A stretch of DNA of 9,864 nucleotides from Promethearchaeota archaeon (GTDB taxonomy: Archaea > Asgardarchaeota > Lokiarchaeia > Sigynarchaeales > SOKP01), in assembly GCA_019894655.1 (NCBI GenBank), contig JAGXNZ010000336.1, positions 1 through 9,864 on the forward strand, in the 5' to 3' direction. Below, one piece after another: positions 1 to 5,651 of this stretch. Position 1 is the first letter of the stretch. Each line of letters opens with the position of its first letter. The notes under the pieces were generated by a model that saw only the letters and a list, made by a program, of their open reading frames with translations, did not search any database and was not told the origin of the DNA. Both the position numbers and the translations under genes were made by a program.

Positions 1-1
1 C

Positions 2-145
2 ATAATACTTTACCAAAAAAACCATAGCCCATTTATTACATCAGATTCTCGTTTAATATATGGTTGTTTTAATAAAGAGAAGGAAAGTCATATTAATATT
101 TTGATTAAATATTCTTTTAAACAAAACTGCGAAACATATAAATAG
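2..145 (+). CDS. possible C-terminal tail of an unidentified protein, cut by the left edge
   Basis: One + strand frame is open from base 2 to a TAG at 143-145, giving 47 residues that end in CETYK. The tail is polar and mixed in composition (for example CFNKEKESHINILIKYSF) and lacks the low-complexity look of translated AT-rich spacer. An open stretch of this length in such AT-rich DNA is uncommon but can occur by chance. No family is recognised and no motif is visible. A short T-run (150-154) just after the stop could serve as a weak archaeal terminator. The tail may belong to a gene outside the window or may be chance. Confidence 0.3.
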   Translation: MILYQKNHSPFITSDSRLIYGCFNKEKESHINILIKYSFKQNCETYK

Positions 146-553
146 GTCAATTTTTAATAATATGATGGTTGCTGTAAATATCAAGTATTTCCAATTGCGC
201 CATTTCCTTTAACAAGAAAAGCTGATTAAGAGTACATCTTATATAAATTAGGCGAAACAATTTTCACTGCATAGGGTTATTCAATTAATTACAAATATAA
301 TGAGGTTTTTTATGTCGGTAGTCCCATCTCTTAAAAACGAGAGTATATCTGTAAGTATGTTTTTAGACTGGTGTAAGTACACGAATATCTTTTATAATAA
401 TTTGTATTTAGAAGAATACGACTGGGTAATTAAAATGCCACTAATACCTCAAGGCTCAGAAACTCAGAGTGAGATTAAACTTAAAAAATTTAACCTCACT
501 AAATATACATATCTACTCTCTTATTAACAATATTCTTCTAAAATTGCTTATTT
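146..553. other. intergenic region without a convincing gene
   Basis: All six frames were read for coding potential. The longest + strand frame, ATG at 300 to 527, gives 75 residues with no recognisable motif and no clear ribosome-binding site, although a TATA-like CTTATATAAATTA lies near 238-250. A neighbouring frame has protein-like pieces interrupted by stops around 220-330, which could be old gene debris. The only clear structure is the hairpin at 468-500, listed separately. Confidence 0.5.
468..500 (-). terminator. hairpin with internal T-run downstream of the zinc-ribbon gene
   Basis: AGTGAG (468-473) pairs with CTCACT (495-500) and TTAAA (475-479) pairs with TTTAA (489-493), with one mismatch between the two helices. 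The loop is 480-488. On the minus strand the loop side reads as a run of six T. The element lies about 55 bases past the stop codon of the minus-strand zinc-ribbon gene (554-712). Archaeal transcripts commonly end in oligo-T tracts, so this may be the 3' end of the nuclease and zinc-ribbon transcript. The terminator role is inferred. Confidence 0.35.
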
Positions 554-712
554 TTATCCCTGTTTGTTTTGTTGTGAATTGTCTTTATTTTTTAACATTT
601 TATTCCAACACAAGAAGCAAATGTAATCTCCACTCTCTAATTTCACGAGATCTTTACTTGAACGGATCATTCCGCATTTCGAGCATTTTTTTTTCAACTT
701 AAAAAACACCAT
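554..712 (-). CDS. small double-CxxC zinc-ribbon protein (52 aa)
   Basis: A minus-strand frame from ATG at 712 to TAA at 554-556 encodes 52 residues. It has two zinc knuckles, CSKCG (Cys10, Cys13) and CFLCW (Cys32, Cys35), 18 residues apart. A lysine-rich stretch (KLKKK) precedes the first knuckle and a polar tail (KNKDNSQQNKQG) closes the protein. The CxxC-x18-CxxC layout is that of a small treble-clef or zinc-ribbon fold expected to bind one zinc ion; no enzyme residues are seen. It starts 21 bases after the RNase J-like gene on the same strand, so the two are probably cotranscribed. An in-frame TTG at residue 6 is an alternative start, with GGTG upstream of it; the SD signal for the ATG is weak. 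A role in nucleic-acid binding or as a partner of the nuclease is plausible but unproven. Confidence 0.7.
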   Translation of the reverse strand: MVFFKLKKKCSKCGMIRSSKDLVKLESGDYICFLCWNKMLKNKDNSQQNKQG

Positions 713-733
713 AACCACTAATTAAATTTAATT

Positions 734-2155
734 TCAATTCAAATCGATTTTATCGTTTTTATTAGGAACTAGCACCTTAATTTCAGAATTTTTGAAATAA
801 GTTTTAAAAAAATGTGGAAATTCGGTATGAACTGGAATTAAACATACAGGATTGATCGAATTAATAAAGTTAATTAAATGATGTGGCATTGCGTGTCCAG
901 ATGCATGTACTCTGTAAGAAGGAATGCCATGTTTCCGGAAATAATGGGTTAATGTTCTATTATTATCAAAATATTCTTCCGTATATGGATCTATACTCGA
1001 TGATATATACGCACCCTTAAAATTCGGATTTATTTTATTAATAATATCTTTTTGGAGAGAAGTAATATAAAGGAGAAATTGACTTTCTAATTCTTTAAGT
1101 TCATTAAATTTTATAAACCTGAAACCTTTCTTTTCCTTATGTAGTGCTTGTCTTATTTTTTCCTGCCAACGGTATTTTACATTTCCTTGAGATAAGATTA
1201 AAATGTGGTCATCATCAATTATATTTGGATTTTTCATACTTTCGTAGATTTCATCTTTATTCATAAGATAATAGAAATAAGCGTCTTTTTCGGTAATGAT
1301 ATATTTCCAGCCATGCTTCTTCGCAATTAATGAAAAAGTCCTGAAGCGATCCCAATCTAAACGATCATACTTTACTAAAAAAAAATCAAAAGGATTTTCA
1401 AGGAAAAGTTGTTCTAAATTTTTCTCTACATTACTTTCGGACTCAATTTTACCCCTATGAATATGTGTCCCTTCACAGATTAAGAAATCAATTTTATCAA
1501 GCCCCTTATTTGTTATTTCTTGCAAAAAATCTTGAGTCATAGCTGATAAGGGTCCATGCATACGAAAATCTCCCGTATAAACGATATTATATTTTGATGT
1601 TTTAATTATAAATCCATAAGCTGCTGGAATCGAATGATCTACGTGCACGGGAATTATTTTTAATCCTTTGATATCGATGACATCTCCAGTACGAAAAAGA
1701 TTCCAGTCTAATCCACCGTAATTATTACGGATTGAAAACTTTGAACATTTATAATAAGCAGAAATGATTTTTTTTGTAAAAACCCCTGCATATATAGGAA
1801 TATTTCTGTTAGTAAATGATAGACCATAAAAATGGTCTTTATGTGGGTGGGTGATAAGAATCCCATCTACATTTGTTTCCAAATCATTATATTCCTGATT
1901 CTTACTAGCTTCGTAATTAGTATATAAGTTATCAACTAAAAGGTGTTCTGTATTAGGTAACAATCCTAACTTTATTAATTCCTTAACTGAAGATGGTTCC
2001 TCGTATCTTTCATAGTTTTCATTAAAATCCTTAATATTGATTCCAAAATCTAAAAAAATTTTCACATTGTAGTTGAAATCTTCTAATAGGATTTTATTCC
2101 CCCCTATTTCATTCACACCTCCTAAAAAAGTAAGGCTTACAACTGAATTTTTCAT
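734..2155 (-). CDS. RNase J-like metallo-beta-lactamase / beta-CASP nuclease
   Basis: The 473-residue protein carries the zinc-nuclease motifs of the beta-CASP branch of the metallo-beta-lactamase superfamily. The N-terminal LGGVNEIGGN (11-20) matches motif 1 of RNase J. The metal site is HPHKDH (His103, His105, Asp107, His108), His174 in HVDHS and Asp196 in YTGDFR. The beta-CASP motifs follow: Glu228 in CEGTH (motif A), His421 in ASGHA (motif B) and His443 in PVHTE (motif C). The length is close to stand-alone archaeal RNase J, an exo/endoribonuclease acting in cytoplasmic RNA decay. No KH or other accessory domain is visible, and the beta-CASP half is divergent, so a specialised RNase J paralogue or a DNA-directed relative is possible. 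The start at 2155 has only a weak purine-rich GGAAAG upstream. The zinc-ribbon gene follows 21 bases downstream. Confidence 0.85.
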   Translation of the reverse strand: MKNSVVSLTFLGGVNEIGGNKILLEDFNYNVKIFLDFGINIKDFNENYERYEEPSSVKELIKLGLLPNTEHLLVDNLYTNYEASKNQEYNDLETNVDGILITHPHKDHFYGLSFTNRNIPIYAGVFTKKIISAYYKCSKFSIRNNYGGLDWNLFRTGDVIDIKGLKIIPVHVDHSIPAAYGFIIKTSKYNIVYTGDFRMHGPLSAMTQDFLQEITNKGLDKIDFLICEGTHIHRGKIESESNVEKNLEQLFLENPFDFFLVKYDRLDWDRFRTFSLIAKKHGWKYIITEKDAYFYYLMNKDEIYESMKNPNIIDDDHILILSQGNVKYRWQEKIRQALHKEKKGFRFIKFNELKELESQFLLYITSLQKDIINKINPNFKGAYISSSIDPYTEEYFDNNRTLTHYFRKHGIPSYRVHASGHAMPHHLINFINSINPVCLIPVHTEFPHFFKTYFKNSEIKVLVPNKNDKIDLN

Positions 2156-2317
2156 TTTGTCTTTCCAGATTCAGTTTTATTTCTTATTATTATCTACTTT
2201 TATGTAGAAATCTAACAATATAATTACCATATAATTTCTATAAAAATTTTTGGTATAATTTTTTAATCCTTTAATGGAGTTCTACGAAATATTAGAGATA
2301 TTATTGTGATAAGGTAA

Positions 2318-2519
2318 TTGAGCAAACCGAACCTTAAACTTGAGGTTATGTCTTCACTCAAAAAATAGAAAAATCTATGAAAAAGAAGGAAAAGGAGCTC
2401 CAATTCGAGCCGAAGTATTTTAGGTTAAGAGAGAATTAAACTCATGCTTGAGTTTAATAGAGGGCGAAATCCAATGTTAGCTCGAATTTCTACTACCTTC
2501 AATAATCTATTTGTTTTCT
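2318..2519 (+). pseudogene. possible decayed reading frame with two frameshifts
   Basis: Three overlapping + strand frames each give protein-like sequence that can be joined. From TTG 2318 the frame reads SKPNLKLEVMSSLKK to a TAG at 2366. The frame open from 2344 continues KIEKSMKKKEKELQFEPK and YFRLRE to a TAA at 2437. The frame open from 2429 continues ERIKLMLEFNRGRNPM and further to a TAA at about 2519. The joined product is lysine- and charge-rich, with an 'LRERIKLML..NRG' stretch resembling the helical N-terminal DNA-binding part of some transposases. That likeness is from memory and weak. AAGGT at 2312-2316 could be an old ribosome-binding site. The stretch looks richer in G+C than its flanks. 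It could equally be a structured RNA or unique spacer, since inverted repeats overlap it. Confidence 0.3.
2402..2488. repeat. nested inverted repeats (9-bp outer arms, 10-bp inner hairpin)
   Basis: AATTCGAGC at 2402-2410 is the exact reverse complement of GCTCGAATT at 2480-2488. Between them ATTAAACTCA (2435-2444) and TGAGTTTAAT (2449-2458) form a perfect 10-bp stem around a TGCT loop. A further small stem, AACCT (2330-2334) with AGGTT (2343-2347), lies upstream. The nested layout could fold as an RNA or reflect a remnant of a mobile element. No known RNA family is recognised. Confidence 0.5.
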
Positions 2520-2634
2520 AATTATATAAAAGGTAGTGATATGATTTTTAATTTGTGTCGATAGAACATATAAAAATGAAGATTTTTAGACAATTTTGTT
2601 ATCCAATAGTGTTACTTAAACACGAAAAAGGTTT

Positions 2635-3279
2635 TTAATCAAATTTAAGCCACGCTTCACAAGTTCTTAATGCATTAAATTTCTGCAGTTTTTCATTAGC
2701 AGAATCAATAGATTGCTGTGTAATAAAATGTTTTTTAATCCCGGCTTTTTCAAGCTCTTCTATGTTATATGTAATTCTCGTTATTAATTGAGTCGAGATT
2801 TTTTCAGTATACAACTGAGTTTTTTCTTTAAGGTTCTTATCATTTACTTCTAAAGACTTCAATTCGTCAATATAGCCCTCTTTATCAAGATTATCTAATT
2901 GGTATTGGAGGAAATCCAAACTTTGCCTTCGTAAAAGGATAGCGGAGTGAATTAGCTGTTTATGAGCTTTAGAATAATTGGCAAGAAAAATCCCATAAAT
3001 AGTTAATCCAGCTATCACAAAAGCTAAAATTTCTGCAATTAAACTAAAAACCCATATTACTACAACTACACCAAAAAGAAGCGGTAAATAAGCAAAGATA
3101 ATAATAAAAATGCTAGTTAATAAAGCAAACTTTAGTAACATACTTCTTTTTCTTTCAGTGATATCCCAGAGAACTGAATGTGTTGCTTCGGCGTCAATCG
3201 AACGATTATATGCCGATTTTATTTTTCCTATTGCAATTTCTTTAAGATCATTTAATTCTGTTAACTTATCTTCTCCCAT
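2635..3279 (-). CDS. two-TM membrane protein with helical C-terminal region, SLATT-like
   Basis: The 214-residue protein has a charged N-terminal helix (about 1-48, with TERKRS just before the membrane), a hydrophobic block at about 49-100 that fits two (possibly three) transmembrane helices, and a long charged C-terminal region (about 101-214) predicted to be helical or coiled coil (LDFLQYQLDNLDKEGYIDEL and beyond). This order resembles SLATT domains, two-TM effectors proposed to form pores in nucleotide-signalling conflict systems. The match is by architecture and feel only. No nucleotidyltransferase, SLOG or other partner gene is adjacent, so the conflict role is uncertain. Translation is well supported: GAGGT on the minus strand (3287-3291) lies 7 bases before the ATG. 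A TATA-like box at 3333-3342 is suitably placed. It could instead be an unrelated small membrane protein. Confidence 0.6.
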   Translation of the reverse strand: MGEDKLTELNDLKEIAIGKIKSAYNRSIDAEATHSVLWDITERKRSMLLKFALLTSIFIIIFAYLPLLFGVVVVIWVFSLIAEILAFVIAGLTIYGIFLANYSKAHKQLIHSAILLRRQSLDFLQYQLDNLDKEGYIDELKSLEVNDKNLKEKTQLYTEKISTQLITRITYNIEELEKAGIKKHFITQQSIDSANEKLQKFNALRTCEAWLKFD

Positions 3280-3286
3280 AGTTGTT

Positions 3287-3342
3287 ACCTCACATATTTC
3301 TTGTAGAATATAATAATCTCAATTAAAAAATATTTATATAAT
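3287..3342 (-). promoter_or_regulatory. TATA-like box and Shine-Dalgarno of the SLATT-like gene
   Basis: On the minus strand, ATTATATAAA (3333-3342) is a good archaeal TATA box and would put the transcript start near 3310. GAGGT (3287-3291) lies 7 bases before the ATG at 3279. The short leader contains no obvious fold. Confidence 0.45.
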
Positions 3343-3410
3343 TATTTATAACATTCTTTCAACATTCTTATGTGAAGCTTAAATAATTAACATAGTATTT
3401 TTTTATTTTA

Positions 3411-4850
3411 TTAGCTTATTTCTTTGTTTTCCAAATCAAGCGGTTCATATCTAATCGTTGAATCTTTCCCACGCTCCATATAGAGAAATTCAAATGTTTC
3501 GGGTTTAAATTGGTTTCTTAAGAATCTTACGACTTCTAATCCTTTAGAGAACTCATCGCATATAAATATATCAACGCTAATATAACCATGTTCTGGCCAA
3601 GTATGAATAGCAGCATGACTTGTTTTAAGTATGGCAACAGCACTATATCCATATGGCTTATAATTATGGTGAAATATATCGTAGGTTAATAAATCCGCAT
3701 AATTTAGGGCATCGAGAAAGATTTTTTGAATTTTATCATTTTCTAAAAGAAAGTTTTGTTCTTTAAAACGCATTTCTCCTACAAAATGATAACCAATAGG
3801 ACGGTATGGAATCAATCTTCCTTTTTTTAATTCTGCAGTGTATATTGGGAGCGTATTTAAGCTTAATTTTTCCTCTACATTTTGAATTTCAACTAATTCT
3901 AAAAAATAAAGATGACTAAACTGACCCAATATACTTGCTCCTTTATAAAGATTGAAATAAGGTATCATTTCTTTTATTACGAAACCATGATCCAAAATCG
4001 ATAATTGTATTTGTTGCATTTCTTTGGGAGGTTTGTTTCCAAAGCACAGAAGACATTTTTTACCTATAACTTTGTGTACTTTTCCTTCAATATCTATGCT
4101 AGTTTTTAATACTTGCTTTGCTCTTTTGAGAAATAAACGTAAACCTTCGTTAGTGTATGGAGGGTCCATTACAACAATGTCATAATTGTTTAAGACGCTT
4201 GCAGGAGAAGATTCTCTAAGATCGTGAGTCAATACATTATAATTTTTTAAAGAAAGAGTGTCTGCACTATAAGAAAGAAATTTTATAACATTAGAATCTA
4301 TATCTATAACGGTTATTTCTTCAGCTAAGTTCAGTAAGCCAACAGCTAAAGAAGTAGCGTCGTCATCCCCAAGGAATAATATTTTCCTTCCCTCTATATC
4401 TCCTTTTTTTAAAAGATAAAGAGCTCGATTAACTACTGTAGAAGTAATAGCATGCGATTGATCTAAAGCAAAATCTGGTTCTGGGCGATTTTCTAAGATT
4501 TTTTCTATTTTGCTAATAGATGCAAATTCTTTGGGAATTTCAAATAAAGACGATTCATAATTATCTGGTAGAGGATCATACTCAAAGCTTAATTTCAAGT
4601 TTTCTCTAATCCAAGTTCTACCATTTTTACCGAGATAATTTTTCTTTTCTATAATTCCTGCTTTTACTAATTCTCCTCGAACTGCAGCTAAAGCAGGTAT
4701 GGCGATGCCGGTTTTTTGGGAAACCTTTTTGTTTTTGAGAGATGGAAAGCGATACATTGTTAATAGAATTGATCGTACGCCCTCAATACCTTCAGCTAAT
4801 TGTGCTTTTTCAGCTATAATTGTTAAAATCTCTTCTGTTTCTTCATTCAT
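3411..4850 (-). CDS. bpsA-speD: fused branched-polyamine synthase (BpsA) and S-adenosylmethionine decarboxylase (SpeD)
   Basis: This 479-residue protein joins two polyamine enzymes. Residues about 20-90 form the winged-helix N-terminal domain of BpsA. Residues about 120-320 are its Rossmann aminopropyltransferase domain, with LDQ (129-131), the GDDD motif (161-164), DID (183-185) and DPPYT (229-233). BpsA adds aminopropyl groups to the internal nitrogen of spermidine to make N4-bis(aminopropyl)spermidine. Residues about 353-465 are a complete class 1b SpeD: Ser403, the pyruvoyl-forming Ser411, His416 in IHTWPE and Cys431 in DIFIC align with T. maritima Ser55, Ser63, His68 and Cys83. SpeD decarboxylates AdoMet to the aminopropyl donor that BpsA uses. 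Self-cleavage would leave BpsA attached to the beta chain (1-410). The residue before the cleavage serine is Thr, not the usual Glu. GGAGTT (4856-4861, minus) precedes the ATG. SpeD relatives that decarboxylate arginine or ornithine exist, so substrate is inferred. Confidence 0.92.
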   Translation of the reverse strand: MNEETEEILTIIAEKAQLAEGIEGVRSILLTMYRFPSLKNKKVSQKTGIAIPALAAVRGELVKAGIIEKKNYLGKNGRTWIRENLKLSFEYDPLPDNYESSLFEIPKEFASISKIEKILENRPEPDFALDQSHAITSTVVNRALYLLKKGDIEGRKILFLGDDDATSLAVGLLNLAEEITVIDIDSNVIKFLSYSADTLSLKNYNVLTHDLRESSPASVLNNYDIVVMDPPYTNEGLRLFLKRAKQVLKTSIDIEGKVHKVIGKKCLLCFGNKPPKEMQQIQLSILDHGFVIKEMIPYFNLYKGASILGQFSHLYFLELVEIQNVEEKLSLNTLPIYTAELKKGRLIPYRPIGYHFVGEMRFKEQNFLLENDKIQKIFLDALNYADLLTYDIFHHNYKPYGYSAVAILKTSHAAIHTWPEHGYISVDIFICDEFSKGLEVVRFLRNQFKPETFEFLYMERGKDSTIRYEPLDLENKEIS

Positions 4851-4905
4851 AATGTAACTCCATGAATTAAATAAAAAATACTTTACTCAAAAATGTAAGA
4901 AAACT

Positions 4906-4935
4906 TAGCAAAAAATCGTTAATAAAAGTTTGCTA
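4906..4935. promoter_or_regulatory. inverted repeat at the predicted bpsA-speD transcript start
   Basis: TAGCAAA (4906-4912) and TTTGCTA (4929-4935) are perfect 7-bp inverted arms with a 16-base spacer. The right arm coincides with the transcript start predicted from the TATA box at 4949-4957. That position suits either a repressor operator or a leader hairpin. No regulator can be assigned from sequence alone. Confidence 0.35.
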
Positions 4936-4948
4936 TTAAATTGAAAAG

Positions 4949-4957
4949 CTTATATAG
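4949..4957 (-). promoter_or_regulatory. TATA-like box for bpsA-speD
   Basis: The minus strand reads CTATATAAG, a near-consensus archaeal TATA box. It predicts a transcript start around 4925-4930 and a leader of roughly 75-80 bases. It lies just outside the upstream ArsR-like gene (stop at 5000), so the fusion gene probably has its own promoter even though both genes share a strand. Confidence 0.5.
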
Positions 4958-4999
4958 ATAATCTTTAGCGGTATTAGAAATGGATTAATATAATTAAAT

Positions 5000-5347
5000 T
5001 TATTTCAGATTTATAGTTAATTTTTCCATATTTAACTTCCATACTTTTTCAGGAGCCCTTTTACTTTCGCTAGGCTTATAATCCGATTTAATTATTCCTA
5101 CGCTTTCCAATTCTCTAAGATGATAATATAATTTTGGTTTCTGTAAATTCTTAAAATCTCCTTTACCACACATTCCATGACATTGGTTATTATTTTCGAT
5201 ATTTTCGCTTACATTTTTAAGATGTTCATAAATTTCCATAGAGGATTTTGGACCATCTCGTAAAATATCTATTAAAACCCATCGAATTTGGCAATGCAAC
5301 GCTTTTATGTAAGTACCTATATTTTCAAGATCTATTTCTTTCGTCAT
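5000..5347 (-). CDS. ArsR-like winged-helix regulator with a Cys-rich insertion
   Basis: The 115-residue protein has the ArsR-type winged-helix order: helices with CQIRWVLIDILRDGPKSSME (19-38), a recognition segment KPKLYYHLRELESVGIIK (70-87) and a wing ending KVWKLN (101-106). Between the helix-turn-helix helices it carries an unusual insert (about 46-68) with CHGMCGKGD, so Cys56, His57 and Cys60 could form a ligand site, perhaps with His18-Cys19 of the first helix. ArsR-family repressors typically leave DNA when they bind metals or are oxidised; that this one senses metal or thiol status is inferred. It is divergent from the Cys-rich protein and ABC exporter operon, with a palindrome in the shared 121-base region, so it most likely represses that operon. 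No strong SD is visible. A TATA-like CTTTATATTATAG (minus, near 5368-5380) would give an almost leaderless transcript. Confidence 0.8.
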   Translation of the reverse strand: MTKEIDLENIGTYIKALHCQIRWVLIDILRDGPKSSMEIYEHLKNVSENIENNNQCHGMCGKGDFKNLQKPKLYYHLRELESVGIIKSDYKPSESKRAPEKVWKLNMEKLTINLK

Positions 5348-5390
5348 ACTCTTAAACCGATAAAATCCTATAATATAAAGATTTTAGAAA

Positions 5391-5433
5391 TATTTAAATA
5401 TATGGTTTGATTAGTTAAATCTATCATTTAACT
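5391..5433. promoter_or_regulatory. divergent promoter and candidate ArsR operator
   Basis: TATTTAAATA (5391-5400) is a self-complementary TATA-like box. On the + strand it places the start near 5420, upstream of the SD of the 51-residue gene. AGTTAAAT (5413-5420) and ATTTAACT (5426-5433) are perfect 8-bp inverted arms around CTATC, a spacing typical of dimeric winged-helix repressors. The palindrome sits on the predicted + strand transcript start, so binding there would block the transporter operon. Operator function is inferred. Confidence 0.45.
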
Positions 5434-5468
5434 GATTAAATTATTAAATATAAGAAGGTAATTAAAAG

Positions 5469-5624
5469 ATGAAAATAATAGAAACAGAAAAATGTGCTTG
5501 TGATAAACCCGATGTTAAAGATGAACATCCTCAAGGGTGCACATTAAACCAAATTATCAAGTGCCATGGAGATCAACCAATTGACAAACTTTTAAAGCAC
5601 ATTCAATTAGACGAAGAAAAATAA
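5469..5624 (+). CDS. small cysteine-rich protein (51 aa) leading the ABC transporter operon
   Basis: ATG 5469 to TAA 5622-5624 encodes 51 residues with GAAGGTA (5454-5460) as a ribosome-binding site 8 bases upstream. It contains Cys9 and Cys11 (CAC), Cys24 and Cys32-His33 in KCHGD, plus His20 and His44, and many acidic and lysine residues. There is no signal peptide or membrane segment, so it should be cytosolic. Four cysteines plus histidines suggest metal binding (zinc, copper or similar) or redox chemistry. The CHG motif also occurs in the divergently encoded ArsR-like regulator (CHGMC). The ABC ATPase starts 27 bases downstream on the same strand, so it is probably cotranscribed and may deliver, buffer or sense what the transporter exports. 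No known family is recognised. Confidence 0.72.
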   Translation: MKIIETEKCACDKPDVKDEHPQGCTLNQIIKCHGDQPIDKLLKHIQLDEEK

Positions 5625-5651
5625 AAATATTATTAGTGTTGGTGAATTATA

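Noticed and set aside
300..527. 75-residue + strand reading frame
   Set aside because: No recognisable motif and no clear SD. Its composition is what AT-rich spacer gives, and its end overlaps a hairpin.
686..694. run of nine T on the + strand as a terminator
   Set aside because: On the minus strand it encodes three lysine codons just before the first CxxC of the zinc-ribbon protein, and no + strand gene ends here.
469..702. 77-residue hydrophobic + strand reading frame
   Set aside because: It is antisense to the zinc-ribbon gene (554-712), whose paired CxxC motifs are far better evidence; it also needs a non-ATG start despite its low-complexity hydrophobic content.
2276..2440. antisense (minus) hydrophobic frame of about 50 codons in the 2156-2634 gap
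   Set aside because: No good start codon or SD, and a leucine/phenylalanine-rich translation typical of the complement of a lysine-rich sequence.
3110..3313. 67-residue + strand frame
   Set aside because: It is the complement of the N-terminal part of the SLATT-like gene and its promoter, without its own signals.
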